Shown: positions 1 to 8,113, numbered from the stretch's first letter. The stretch is 38,252 nt of DNA from an uncultured Pelagibacteraceae bacterium (GCA_902603665.1 CACKVV010000005.1:1-38252), one strand, 5' to 3'. Translations and numbers: made by a program. The notes: generated from the letters alone by a model not told the origin.

Positions 1-527
1 TCTAACAAGAAATTTTTAATATTTTTTTTTTTATTTCTAAAATATGTCTTTACATAATAAGTATTGAAGTTTTTTGAAAAGGGTTCAGGCCCAAATTTTT
101 CAAATTTTTTTAATAGCTCTTTTTTAGAACTAATGAATAAAATATATCCAAATCTTCTAGGATCATTATAAACTAATTTTAAATCATTAAATCGAATTTC
201 TACATGATTGTGTTTTTTTGGTAAATGAGGGCTATGATAAAAGCTAGTGTTAGTAAATTTTTTCTTTGAATATGTGTTTAGTAGATGGATAGTACCAGAC
301 ATACCTAGGTGAATTACACAGTAAGAATTATCAGTAAAAAAAATTATTATATATTTCGAAAATCTTCCAATTTTTTTTATTTTTTTTCTCTTCAAATTAG
401 TTTCAAAATTTTTTGGGATTTTAAGACGTAAATTTCGGTTTTTTACCCTTACATCATTAATAATTTTTCCAGATATTTTTTTGTTTAATGATTTTCTTAC
501 AATTTCTACTTCTGGCAATTCTGGCAT
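1..527 (-). CDS. mutM: formamidopyrimidine-DNA glycosylase (MutM/Fpg), 3' part outside window
   Basis: This is the N-terminal 175 residues of a bifunctional base-excision repair glycosylase / AP lyase that removes 8-oxoguanine and other oxidised purines. Translated from the minus strand it begins MPELPEVE, the family signature: Pro2 is the catalytic N-terminal nucleophile after Met removal and Glu3 assists. The conserved Lys (about residue 58, in GRFSKY), HLGMSG (about 73-78) and NDPRRFGY (about 121-128, DNA backbone contact) all follow in the expected order. The reading frame is open to base 1, so the helix-two-turn-helix and the C-terminal zinc finger lie outside the window. The gene diverges from ubiE with only 33 bases between start codons, so both promoters must be packed there or extend into coding sequence. 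Identification is secure; the C-terminus cannot be judged. Confidence 0.95.
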   Translation of the reverse strand, partial: MPELPEVEIVRKSLNKKISGKIINDVRVKNRNLRLKIPKNFETNLKRKKIKKIGRFSKYIIIFFTDNSYCVIHLGMSGTIHLLNTYSKKKFTNTSFYHSPHLPKKHNHVEIRFNDLKLVYNDPRRFGYILFISSKKELLKKFEKFGPEPFSKNFNTYYVKTYFRNKKKNIKNFLL

Positions 528-560
528 TAGATACTATATTAATCTTAAAATTATTTATTT

Positions 561-1265
561 ATGCAACAATATCTTCAAAATAAAAAGGGACTTGTCCAAG
601 GTGTATTTAATAAAGTTTTTGATAAATACGACCTCATGAATGATTTTATGTCCTTTGGTATTCACAGGATATGGAAAAATGATCTAATGTTTTGGATGAA
701 CCCTGGAACAAATAAAATCTTGTTGGATGTAGCTTGTGGAACTGGAGATCTTGCAAAATTATTTCATGATAAAACTAAAAATTTAAATAATGCAATTTGT
801 ATAGATCCCAATGAGGGAATGATAAATTTAGGTAAAAAGAAGCTAAGAAAATATAAAAATATTAAATGGATTATTGGTTCAGCAGAAAATTTACCATTAG
901 AAAATGAAACTTGTGATTATTATACAATTAGTTTTGGATTGAGAAACACTAAAAACTTAAACAAATCACTTTCAGAGGCGTATCGAGTTTTAAAGCCGGG
1001 AGGGCGGTTTTTGTGTTTAGAATTTTCAAAAATACAGAATTCAAACTTAGATTTTGCTTACAAAAATTACTCAAAGTTAATTCCATATTTAGGAAAATTT
1101 ATTGTTGGAGACAAAAAGCCTTATGAATATTTAGTAAAAAGTATTGAAAATTTTATTAACCAAGAAGAATTAATAGAATTACTTAAAAGTAATAATTTCC
1201 AAAATTGTAGTTATAGAAATTTATCTGGAGGAATTGTTGCAATACATTCAGGATGGAAATTATGA
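561..1265 (+). CDS. ubiE: demethylmenaquinone/ubiquinone methyltransferase UbiE
   Basis: SAM-dependent C-methyltransferase of ubiquinone biosynthesis, 234 residues, close to the usual length of about 250. The UbiE N-terminal signature (YDLMNDFMSFGIHRIWK, about residues 23-39) is followed by the class I methyltransferase motif DVACGTGDL (about 56-64). The second family signature RVLKPGGRFLCLEFS is at about 142-156. No clear Shine-Dalgarno sequence precedes the ATG. It heads a plus-strand run of biosynthetic genes and overlaps the next gene ubiB in an ATGA arrangement at 1262-1265, so the two are probably translationally coupled. mutM-ubiE-ubiB-coaBC-dut is a common alphaproteobacterial order. 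In an aerobic alphaproteobacterium the substrate is expected to be the ubiquinone rather than the menaquinone precursor; this is inference. Confidence 0.95.
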   Translation: MQQYLQNKKGLVQGVFNKVFDKYDLMNDFMSFGIHRIWKNDLMFWMNPGTNKILLDVACGTGDLAKLFHDKTKNLNNAICIDPNEGMINLGKKKLRKYKNIKWIIGSAENLPLENETCDYYTISFGLRNTKNLNKSLSEAYRVLKPGGRFLCLEFSKIQNSNLDFAYKNYSKLIPYLGKFIVGDKKPYEYLVKSIENFINQEELIELLKSNNFQNCSYRNLSGGIVAIHSGWKL

Positions 1266-2830
1266 TTAAAAAATTGTTTACTCTTTTTAAACTTGGTCGA
1301 AAACTCGCAAAATCAGATGCGCTAAAAATTGCAACTAGATTTAATGAACCACCATTATTAGTAAAAGTTTTATTTGGTATTTTATCATTTTCTTTTTCGA
1401 ACAATAAAAAAGTTGATAGTTCATTAAATCAAGGTGAAAGATTATCCTCGTCGCTTCAATCTATGGGAACCACATTTATAAAATTAGGACAATTTTTAGC
1501 TACCAGGCCTGACATAATCGGTGATGAATTATCGAAAGAACTAGAAAATCTTCAGGATAGATTACCTCCATTTTCACAAGACAAAGCTAGAGAAATTATT
1601 AAAAAAGATTTAGGTGAGCAAAGCTTTAACTCAATAATAAATCTTAGTGAGCCAGTTGCAGCTGCTTCAATTGCACAAGTTCATAAAGCTCAAATTAATG
1701 ATGGCGGAACTATAAAAGATGTTGCAATTAAAATTTTAAGACCAGATATAAAAAAAATATTTAATGAAGAAATTGATGCATTAATGTTGTTTGCTTTCTT
1801 TGTAGAGTCATTCGTAAAAAAAACTAAAAGACTTAAGTTAGTTGAAGTTGTTTTTTTACTTAAAGAGATAACAAATCTTGAAATGGACCTAAGGTTTGAG
1901 GCAGCAGCTGCAAATGAATATGGAGAAAATACAAAGAACGATGAGGGTTTTTTAGTCCCTAAAATATATTGGAATTTTACTAGTGAAAATGTAATGACAC
2001 TTGATTGGGTAGATGGAGTTTCAATTAGAGAAACCGATGAACTTTTAAATAGAAATATTGATGCAAAAAAAATAGCATCAGACATAATTCAGCATTTTTT
2101 AAGGCATGCTGTAAGAGATGGTTTTTTTCATGCAGACATGCACCAAGGAAATGTTTTTATAAATAAAAGTGGTCAAATAGTTCCTATTGATTTTGGAATA
2201 ATGGGTAGGTTAGATAAATTAAGCCAAAGATTTTTAGCAGAAATTTTATACGGTTTTATCCAAAGAGATTATAAAAAAGTTGCAGAGGTTCATTTAGTTG
2301 CTGGACTTGTGCCTAAGGATGTACCAGTTGATGATCTTGCTCAAGCATTAAGATCAATAGGAGAACCTATATTTGGTCAATCTGTAAAAGATATTTCCGG
2401 AGGAAAATTACTTAAACAACTATTTGACGTGACAGAAAAATTTAATATGCAAACCCAACCTCAGCTTCTTATGTTACAAAAAACAATGGTAGTTGTTGAA
2501 GGAGTAGCAAGAAGACTTAACCCTGATACAAATATATGGGAAACATCCAAGCCTGTTCTTGAAAAATGGCTGAGAGAAACAAAGGATCCTATAAATTCAT
2601 TTAATGAAACACTTAAAAATTCTGCAGAAGTAATTAAGAGATTGCCTGAATTACCACAAATTATGGATAAAGCTAATCAGGCCTTAACATTTCTAGCAAG
2701 TGGACAAATTCCGCAGAACTCTAGCTCATTTAATGAGTTAAATGTAAAAAAATCAGAAATGTCTAGCTTCAGAAATCAGTCAATTATTGGTTTATTATTG
2801 CTTGTAATTGTTACTTTATTGGTATTTTAA
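1262..2830 (+). CDS. ubiB: UbiB, ABC1/ADCK-family atypical kinase for ubiquinone biosynthesis
   Basis: UbiB is an atypical kinase/ATPase needed for ubiquinone synthesis, thought to help extract lipid intermediates from the membrane. The KxGQ family motif (KLGQ, about residues 74-77) and the alanine-rich loop that replaces the P-loop (AAASIAQVHKA, about 133-143) are present. So are the catalytic HADMHQGN (about 290-297) and the metal-binding DFG (about 310-312). The C-terminus ends in a hydrophobic stretch of about 15 residues (IIGLLLLVIVTLLVF), the usual membrane anchor. I place the start at ATG 1262, which gives an ATGA overlap with the ubiE stop. An in-frame ATG at 1253 would add three residues (MEI). 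Length of 522 residues is normal. Confidence 0.94.
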   Translation: MIKKLFTLFKLGRKLAKSDALKIATRFNEPPLLVKVLFGILSFSFSNNKKVDSSLNQGERLSSSLQSMGTTFIKLGQFLATRPDIIGDELSKELENLQDRLPPFSQDKAREIIKKDLGEQSFNSIINLSEPVAAASIAQVHKAQINDGGTIKDVAIKILRPDIKKIFNEEIDALMLFAFFVESFVKKTKRLKLVEVVFLLKEITNLEMDLRFEAAAANEYGENTKNDEGFLVPKIYWNFTSENVMTLDWVDGVSIRETDELLNRNIDAKKIASDIIQHFLRHAVRDGFFHADMHQGNVFINKSGQIVPIDFGIMGRLDKLSQRFLAEILYGFIQRDYKKVAEVHLVAGLVPKDVPVDDLAQALRSIGEPIFGQSVKDISGGKLLKQLFDVTEKFNMQTQPQLLMLQKTMVVVEGVARRLNPDTNIWETSKPVLEKWLRETKDPINSFNETLKNSAEVIKRLPELPQIMDKANQALTFLASGQIPQNSSSFNELNVKKSEMSSFRNQSIIGLLLLVIVTLLVF

Positions 2831-2838
2831 TCTCTCGC

Positions 2839-4038
2839 ATGAATATTTTGTCAAACAAAAAAATACTTGTCGTAATTTGTGGAGGTATTTCTGCTTATAA
2901 AAGTCTTGAATTGATTAGAGGCTTAAAAAAAAAACAGGTAGAAATAAAAACAATCATCACAAAAAGTGCCAAAGAATTCGTAACACCTTTATCTATAACA
3001 TCCCTTTCTCAAGGAAAGGTATATGAAGACTTATTTAGCTCTGAGAGTGAAAGCGAAATGGATCATATTTCATTATCAAGATGGGCAGATTTGATTATTG
3101 TAGTACCGGCAACAGCTAATACAATATCAAAATTGAGTAATGGATTAACAGATGATCTTGCATCCACTGTATTGTTAGCATCAAATAAAAAGATTTTTAT
3201 AGTACCAGCGATGAATGTGAGAATGTGGGATCACCCGTCAAATAAAAAAAATATTATTAAACTAAGGGAATATGGTTATAGTATAATAGGTCCAGAGATC
3301 GGAGATATGGCATGTGGAGAGTATGGTGAGGGAAAGATGACCGAGCCATCAAATATCCTTTTACATATTGAAAATTACTTATCTAGTCTACAAAAAAATA
3401 AAAAATACAAGGCTTTAGTCACGGCAGGACCTACTAGGGAATATTTGGATCCAGTTAGATATTTAACAAACAAATCAAGTGGAAAGCAAGGTTACGAAAT
3501 TGCAAAATCATTTAGAGATAATGGATTTGAAACAACACTAATATCAGGAACAAAAAACTTAAAACCTTTGGAAGATATAAAATTTATTGAAGTTGAAACT
3601 GCAGACGAAATGTTAAAAAAAACAATTGAAAACCTTCCAGTTGATGTTGCTGTTTTTTCAGCTGCTGTATGTGATTTTAAATTTAAAAAATATAATAAAG
3701 AAAAGATTAAAAAAAATGCTGAACTAGATATTAGCATGATCAAAAATACAGATATATTATCTTATGTTTCAAAACATAATTCACTTAGACCAAGACTTAC
3801 TGTAGGTTTTGCTGCTGAAACGGAAAATTTAGATCTAAATGCAAAAGATAAGCTAAGTAGTAAAAATTGTGATTGGATTATTGCTAATAATGTATCAGAT
3901 AATGAAATAGGATTTGATTCAGAATACAATGAAGTTAAAATTTTTTATAAAAATAATAAAAACGAAATACTACATAAGATGAATAAATCATTAATTGCAG
4001 AAAATATAGTTGAGAGAGTTATAAAAAGTCTTAATTAA
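2839..4038 (+). CDS. coaBC: bifunctional phosphopantothenoylcysteine decarboxylase / phosphopantothenate-cysteine ligase (CoaBC)
   Basis: Catalyses two consecutive steps of coenzyme A synthesis: CTP-dependent coupling of phosphopantothenate to cysteine and flavin-dependent decarboxylation. The N-terminal flavoprotein half shows GGISAYKSLELIR near residue 15, the active-site His in EMDHISLSRWAD, and the substrate clamp PAMNVRMW. The flexible-lid cysteine region follows as MACGEYGEGKM. The ligase half begins at about residue 190 with the TAGPTREYLDPVR / TNKSSGKQG nucleotide-binding segment and carries AAVCDF further on. At 399 residues it is full length. Eight bases separate it from ubiB, and its stop shares one base with the dut start (TAATG at 4036-4040). 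Confidence 0.96.
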   Translation: MNILSNKKILVVICGGISAYKSLELIRGLKKKQVEIKTIITKSAKEFVTPLSITSLSQGKVYEDLFSSESESEMDHISLSRWADLIIVVPATANTISKLSNGLTDDLASTVLLASNKKIFIVPAMNVRMWDHPSNKKNIIKLREYGYSIIGPEIGDMACGEYGEGKMTEPSNILLHIENYLSSLQKNKKYKALVTAGPTREYLDPVRYLTNKSSGKQGYEIAKSFRDNGFETTLISGTKNLKPLEDIKFIEVETADEMLKKTIENLPVDVAVFSAAVCDFKFKKYNKEKIKKNAELDISMIKNTDILSYVSKHNSLRPRLTVGFAAETENLDLNAKDKLSSKNCDWIIANNVSDNEIGFDSEYNEVKIFYKNNKNEILHKMNKSLIAENIVERVIKSLN

Positions 4039-4475
4039 TGGTCAAAATTAAGATAAAGAAGCTTGACCCTAAGGTCAAAATTCCACAATATAAAACTGAA
4101 GGATCATCAGGCATGGATCTAATGGCATTTGTAAAAGAGTCTTTTAAAATTAAGCCAAACAGTTCTGAATTAATACCAACTGGAATATCTATAGCTATTC
4201 CTCAAGATACAGAGATACAAATTAGACCTCGGTCAGGTTTGGCAGCAAAATCTCAGATAAGCGTACTCAATACACCCGGTACGATTGATAGTGACTATAG
4301 GGGAGAGTTAAAAGTTATATTATTTAATCATGGGGTGGATGATTTTATTGTTAATAATGGAGATAGAATAGCACAAATGATTTTAATGCCCGTTCTGAAA
4401 GCTTCTTTTGAGGAAGTAGATGAGCTACCCGATACAGTTAGAGGATCTGGTGGCTTTGGATCAACAGGTAAATGA
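4038..4475 (+). CDS. dut: deoxyuridine 5'-triphosphate nucleotidohydrolase (dUTPase)
   Basis: Trimeric dUTPase that hydrolyses dUTP to dUMP and pyrophosphate, keeping uracil out of DNA and feeding thymidylate synthesis. All five family motifs are in order: SSGMDLMA (motif 1, usually AGYDLRA, so slightly divergent), PRSGLA (2) and GTIDSDYRGELKVILFNHG (3, with the catalytic Asp). GDRIAQMIL (4) and the C-terminal glycine-rich arm RGSGGFGSTG (5) complete the set. The length of 145 residues is standard. It starts on the last base of the coaBC stop and its TGA overlaps the next ATG (ATGA at 4472-4475), so the operon is tightly coupled. Confidence 0.97.
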   Translation: MVKIKIKKLDPKVKIPQYKTEGSSGMDLMAFVKESFKIKPNSSELIPTGISIAIPQDTEIQIRPRSGLAAKSQISVLNTPGTIDSDYRGELKVILFNHGVDDFIVNNGDRIAQMILMPVLKASFEEVDELPDTVRGSGGFGSTGK

Positions 4476-5230
4476 AGAACTTATTAAGTAAAAGAACTCT
4501 AAACAAATATTCAAGGCAAATAATTCTAAAAGATGTTGGGATTATTGGACAAAAAAAAATTTTTAATTCAAAAATATTAGTGGTTGGCGCAGGTGGATTG
4601 GGTAGTCCAGTAATTGATTTATTAGTTAGAGCAGGTGTCGGTTTTTTAGGTGTCATTGAAGATGACAAAGTTGATTATAGCAATTTACATAGGCAAACTC
4701 TCTATGATTATAATGATGTGGGTAAGTACAAATCAGATGTAATAAAAAAAAAAATTAAATTAATTAACGATAAAATAAAATTAAAAACTTTTAAAGAAAG
4801 GGCTAATGATAAAAATTTAGGTAAAATTCTACCAAAATTCGATATAATTGTTGATGGAACAGACAACTTTCCAACTAAATTTTTACTAAATAAGTATTCA
4901 TTAAAATATAAAAAGAAATTAGTTATTGGAGCAATAAGTAAATTTGATGGACACATCTTTAGTTTTGATTTTTCACGAAAAAAAATTCCTTGTCTTAACT
5001 GTTTTTATCAAGGAATGCCTTCTGATGAAATATTAAATTGCGAGGCTGAAGGTATTTTAGGACCTACTGCAAATGTAATAGGAGCATTACAAGCAAACGA
5101 AGTTTTAAAATTAATCTTAGGACTGAATGGAATTATTAAAAATAATATTTTAATAGTTGATTTATTAAATCTTACATCCAGAAAAGTTTATTTTAAGAAG
5201 AGAAAGAATTGTCTGTGCAAAAAATTATAA
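4472..5230 (+). CDS. MoeB/ThiF-family E1-like adenylyltransferase
   Basis: Ubiquitin E1-like enzyme that adenylates the C-terminal glycine of a sulfur-carrier protein (MoaD or ThiS type) for molybdopterin, thiamine or related sulfur transfer. GAGGLG (residues 39-44) binds ATP, and DDKVDYSNLHRQ and DGTDN (128-132) are family motifs. The catalytic-type Cys190 sits in NCEAEGILGP, and CLNC (C174, C177) is one half of the structural zinc site. The other half, normally CxxC at the C-terminus, appears here as CxC (NCLCKKL), so zinc ligation may differ. With 252 residues it is MoeB-like and lacks a rhodanese domain. The sequence does not decide between MoeB and ThiF, so I give no symbol. It overlaps dut by 4 bases. 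Confidence 0.85.
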   Translation: MKNLLSKRTLNKYSRQIILKDVGIIGQKKIFNSKILVVGAGGLGSPVIDLLVRAGVGFLGVIEDDKVDYSNLHRQTLYDYNDVGKYKSDVIKKKIKLINDKIKLKTFKERANDKNLGKILPKFDIIVDGTDNFPTKFLLNKYSLKYKKKLVIGAISKFDGHIFSFDFSRKKIPCLNCFYQGMPSDEILNCEAEGILGPTANVIGALQANEVLKLILGLNGIIKNNILIVDLLNLTSRKVYFKKRKNCLCKKL

Positions 5231-5664
5231 TTTTTGTTTTAACTTCTTTGATATTAATAACTCAACCAGTTAATGCAAAAGATGAATTTTTTCTTATGCT
5301 TAAGAATAAAAAAGTGAATGTGAGATATGGGCCAGGATTTGATTATCAAGTCAAATATATTTATAAAAAAATTCAACTTCCTTTAAAAGTTATTGATAAA
5401 AAAGAGAATTTTAGACGAATTATAGATCATAAAAATAATAATGGTTGGATACATGTTTCTCAACTAAGGAAAGCTAAGTCATTTATACCACTTGAAGATA
5501 AAATAATTTTCAAAAAACCGTCTAAATTTTCTAAACCTCTAGCCCAAATAAAAAAAGGTAGACTACTTTTAATAAAAAAATGTGAAACTCAGTGGTGTAA
5601 AATTCAAACCGGTGGATTTATTGGTTGGGTCAATGTTGAAAATGTTTGGGGATCAACTAATTAA
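5215..5664 (+). CDS. exported bacterial SH3-domain protein
   Basis: Small secreted or periplasmic protein of about 149 residues. An N-terminal signal peptide (QKIIIFVLTSLILITQPVNA, cleavage after the final Ala) is followed by two SH3-like repeats. The first contains VNVRYGPGFDYQVKYIY and GWIHVSQL; the second, GGFIGWVNVENVWG near the C-terminus. This matches the alphaproteobacterial SH3 (COG3807-like) proteins thought to bind cell-wall or ligand peptides, but the target is unknown. There is no ATG: the frame can start at TTG 5209 or GTG 5215. I prefer GTG, as it gives the more typical signal-peptide N-terminus. It overlaps the end of the MoeB/ThiF gene by 16 bases and overlaps the convergent DUF3501 gene by 8. 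Confidence 0.75.
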   Translation: MQKIIIFVLTSLILITQPVNAKDEFFLMLKNKKVNVRYGPGFDYQVKYIYKKIQLPLKVIDKKENFRRIIDHKNNNGWIHVSQLRKAKSFIPLEDKIIFKKPSKFSKPLAQIKKGRLLLIKKCETQWCKIQTGGFIGWVNVENVWGSTN

Positions 5665-6250
5665 AATCGCTGGACAGAGCTTTTATAGTGCTTTCTGAAA
5701 GCTTTGTTGAGTGTGAATACTCTTTATGATCTATTCCTAATTCGATGCTCACATTATTACCTTTAAATTTTGAAATTTGGTTTTGGTCAAATTCAAAATG
5801 TATAAATTGCACTGATGATGCTTTCCCCTCTGCAGACGTTCTATCTACATCTATTTCCGGTTTTCCATAAATTATGTCATTATCAATCTTAATAAATACA
5901 TTTTCTTCAACACCGCCTAATTTTCCAAGAAACGTAGCTCTAATTACTGGGTTATCAATTTCAAACATTAATGTTGAAACCAATTCTTTTCCATTTGGTA
6001 TCAAGGGATTATAAGCTGTTAACTCGTCATTAAGTTGTTCATCTCCACCTTTTTCTATATGTAGCATTTCTTGGACTTGAGCTAACATTGTTTCATAACA
6101 CTCAAAGTAAAAGGTTGCATAAGGACCAAGTGGAACTCTTCTATCTTTTTTGAATTCAACTAGCTCTTTTCTCATTTGACGTCTATTTTTTTCATATACA
6201 TCAGGGGCCAGTAAATCTGTTTTTTGAATAATTTTTTGGTTCTTAGGCAT
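5657..6250 (-). CDS. DUF3501 family protein
   Basis: A 197-residue soluble protein with no signal peptide and no cysteine cluster. The sequence resembles the DUF3501 family: an N-terminal basic/acidic helical segment (RRQMRKELVEFKKDRRVPLG), FYFECYETMLAQVQEML, and a central GKELVSTLMFEIDNP strand region. A C-terminal SVQFIHFEFDQNQ segment includes HKEYSH. The function of this family is unknown to me. From memory it is repeatedly found next to a CCG-domain Fe-S protein and a rubrerythrin, exactly as here. Only two bases separate it from the upstream CCG gene, so they are surely co-transcribed. A role in peroxide or iron handling is an inference from context. Confidence 0.8.
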   Translation of the reverse strand: MPKNQKIIQKTDLLAPDVYEKNRRQMRKELVEFKKDRRVPLGPYATFYFECYETMLAQVQEMLHIEKGGDEQLNDELTAYNPLIPNGKELVSTLMFEIDNPVIRATFLGKLGGVEENVFIKIDNDIIYGKPEIDVDRTSAEGKASSVQFIHFEFDQNQISKFKGNNVSIELGIDHKEYSHSTKLSESTIKALSSDFN

Positions 6251-6252
6251 TT

Positions 6253-7578
6253 TTATAATCTATAACTTTTTGCTACTAGTTCTATGGGGTGTAAGGCCTC
6301 ATCATTATTAATATTTGTATCCTGAGCAAGTTGTTTGATGTGTTTTCCTGCTAATGGACAATCTGATGCCATATATTTATTGTTTTTTCTTTTAACTGCA
6401 CTGACTGTATTTTTGGCTACTTTCACTGCAGTGTCATGAGTTTGTTTCATCACTCCAAAAGTTCCACCGTGTCCGGCACATCTTTCAACTAAATCGATTG
6501 TTACATTTGGAATTAATTTGAGCATATCTCTTGCCTTATTGCCCATATTCTGAGCTCTAGCATGGCATGCGTGATGTACGGTCACTCCACCATCTATTTC
6601 TTGCATTCCTTTTACTAATCCTTCTTTGTTAGCTATATCAACAATATATTCATCAATATCAAAAGTATTTTTTGATAATTTTTTTACATCTTCGTCATTT
6701 GGTAGGAGAAGTGGCCATTCAAATTTCAACATCAAACCACAGCTAGCAGTCAAAGTTATTACTTTATAACCTTTATCTATAAAACTGATAAGTTCTTTTG
6801 ATACTAATTTAGCTTGTTTAATTACCTTATCTGGGTCAGCTTGTTCAAGATATGGCATTCCACAACAACCAGCATAAGAATGTTCAACTTCAACATTGTT
6901 ATGATTTAAAACTTTTAGTGCAGCTTCACCTGTAGTTTTTTTATTAAAATTTACAAAACAAGTAGAATAAATCACAACTTTTCTGTTTGTTCCCCCTGCT
7001 AATTTCTTTTGCTTAAACTTTTTGAAATAATTTGAAAATGTTTCACTATTATACTTTGGTAAAATTGCTCTTTTATCAATTCCTGTTAAAAATTCTAAGA
7101 TTTTTCGAAAAAAAGTATTTTTAATGTTTGAAAACCAATTAATTATGCCACTAAACATAACTCCAATTTTTCCGTTACGGTCTATATTAGCTAATTGCCT
7201 TGTCGTACTAGAGATCTCACCATTTTTTCTTTGAAGCATTCTATATCGAAGCATTAAATGTGGAAAATCTAAATCAAATTCATGAGGAGGAACGTAAGGA
7301 CATTTAGTCATAAAGCACATGTCACACAAAGTACAAGCATCGACAACTGCTTTGAATTTATCGCTTGATAAAGATGATACCTCGCCATCCTCAGACTCAT
7401 CAATATAATCAAATAGTTTTGGAAAACTATCACATAAGTTAAAACATCTTCTACATCCATGACAAACATCAAAAACTCTTCTCATTTCCTGATCCAACTT
7501 TTGTGGGTCTAAGAAATCTGGATCTTTAAAATTTATCGGATGTCTTATTGGTGCTTGTGTACTACCTTCTTTGCTCAT
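6253..7578 (-). CDS. Fe-S protein with two 4Fe-4S clusters and CCG domains (GlpC/HdrD-like)
   Basis: Soluble 441-residue electron-transfer or disulfide-reductase-like protein. Two ferredoxin-type cluster motifs are visible: C39, C42, C45 and C49 (CHGCRRCFNLC), then C82, C85, C88 and C93 (CTLCDMCFMTKC). The C-terminal half holds two CCG-type domains: YSTCF...AGCCGMPYL (CCG at 238-240) and VHHACHARAQN...RCAGHGGTFG, where the second carries CAGHGG in place of a strict CCG. A further conserved cysteine is in ASDCPLAGKHI. Relatives include GlpC, LutA/LldE and heterodisulfide reductase subunit D, which bind noncubane clusters. There is no catalytic flavin domain, so its electron partner is unknown. 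It lies 96 bases downstream of the rubrerythrin gene, with two hairpins between, and directly precedes DUF3501. The start ATG has no evident Shine-Dalgarno. Confidence 0.88.
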   Translation of the reverse strand: MSKEGSTQAPIRHPINFKDPDFLDPQKLDQEMRRVFDVCHGCRRCFNLCDSFPKLFDYIDESEDGEVSSLSSDKFKAVVDACTLCDMCFMTKCPYVPPHEFDLDFPHLMLRYRMLQRKNGEISSTTRQLANIDRNGKIGVMFSGIINWFSNIKNTFFRKILEFLTGIDKRAILPKYNSETFSNYFKKFKQKKLAGGTNRKVVIYSTCFVNFNKKTTGEAALKVLNHNNVEVEHSYAGCCGMPYLEQADPDKVIKQAKLVSKELISFIDKGYKVITLTASCGLMLKFEWPLLLPNDEDVKKLSKNTFDIDEYIVDIANKEGLVKGMQEIDGGVTVHHACHARAQNMGNKARDMLKLIPNVTIDLVERCAGHGGTFGVMKQTHDTAVKVAKNTVSAVKRKNNKYMASDCPLAGKHIKQLAQDTNINNDEALHPIELVAKSYRL

Positions 7579-7589
7579 TTTTCAGAAAG

Positions 7590-7628
7590 AATTTAATAAA
7601 TAAGAATAATATTATTATTTATTAAATT
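7590..7628. repeat. perfect 14-bp inverted repeat just upstream of the CCG gene
   Basis: AATTTAATAAATAA (7590-7603) is repeated as its exact reverse complement at 7615-7628, with an 11-base spacer. It ends 11 bases before the ATG of the CCG Fe-S gene (minus strand). It could form an AU-only hairpin in the 5' leader or be a protein-binding palindrome. AT richness raises the chance of a random occurrence, but 14 matched bases is long. Confidence 0.55.
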
Positions 7629-7640
7629 TATTGATTTGTT

Positions 7641-7668
7641 TTTAGTGGACATCTTAATGTCCACTAAA
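7641..7668. other. 12-bp perfect hairpin between rubrerythrin and CCG genes
   Basis: TTTAGTGGACAT (7641-7652) and ATGTCCACTAAA (7657-7668) pair perfectly around a CTTA loop. It begins 7 bases beyond the rubrerythrin stop on the minus strand. No run of U follows it in the minus-strand direction, so it is not a classic intrinsic terminator. It may stabilise the upstream mRNA end or partially terminate, setting different levels for rubrerythrin and the downstream genes. Confidence 0.65.
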
Positions 7669-7674
7669 TTAAAT

Positions 7675-8091
7675 TTAAGCGATACTTTCTAAAGTTTTTT
7701 GAAACTTACCTGCGTGGGATTTTTCAGCTTTTGCTAATGTCTCAAACCAGTCAGCTATTTCATCAAAACCCTCGTCTCTAGCTGTTTTTGCCATACCAGG
7801 ATACATATCTGTATACTCGTGTGTTTCACCTTCAATGGCAGACTCTAGATTTGCCTTTGTTTCACCGATTGGTTTGCCAGTTGCTGGATCTCCTACTTCT
7901 TCTAGATACTCAAGATGCCCGTGTGCATGACCAGTTTCACCTTCTGCTGTTGATCTAAATACTGCAGCTACATCGTTAAAACCTTCAACGTCTGCTTTTT
8001 GAGCGAAATATAAATATCTTCTATTAGCTTGGCTTTCTCCAGCGAAAGCAGCTTTTAAGTTTTCTTCTGTTTTACTTCCTTTTAATGACAT
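7675..8091 (-). CDS. rubrerythrin-like diiron protein without rubredoxin domain (erythrin)
   Basis: A 138-residue ferritin-like four-helix diiron protein, the peroxide-reducing core of rubrerythrin. All ligands can be read: E19, E52xxH55 (EGETGH), E89xxE92 (EGETHEY) and E123xxH126 (KAEKSH). There is no cysteine at all, so the C-terminal rubredoxin Fe(Cys)4 domain of classic rubrerythrin (about 190 residues) is missing and electrons must come from another protein; the neighbouring CCG Fe-S protein is a natural candidate. The frame is open upstream to 8124, but I set the start at 8091. There an AAAGGAG Shine-Dalgarno (8099-8105) sits 7 bases from the ATG, and homology begins right after it. A strong promoter and an Irr-type box lie just upstream. 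Confidence 0.92.
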   Translation of the reverse strand: MSLKGSKTEENLKAAFAGESQANRRYLYFAQKADVEGFNDVAAVFRSTAEGETGHAHGHLEYLEEVGDPATGKPIGETKANLESAIEGETHEYTDMYPGMAKTARDEGFDEIADWFETLAKAEKSHAGKFQKTLESIA

Positions 8092-8098
8092 ATTTAGT

Positions 8099-8105
8099 CT
8101 CCTTT
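8099..8105 (-). promoter_or_regulatory. strong Shine-Dalgarno of the rubrerythrin gene
   Basis: The minus strand reads AAAGGAG, 7 bases before the ATG at 8091. Most genes in this window lack such a clear site, so it fixes the start and suggests high expression. Confidence 0.85.
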
Positions 8106-8113
8106 TTGAAAAA

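Noticed and set aside
7590-7628. A third Irr-type box in front of the CCG gene
   Set aside because: The AT-only palindrome contains no ATTCTAAAC core and does not align with the two boxes.
7641-7668. Intrinsic terminator after rubrerythrin
   Set aside because: The stem is perfect but no U-tract follows on the minus strand, so I list it only as a hairpin.
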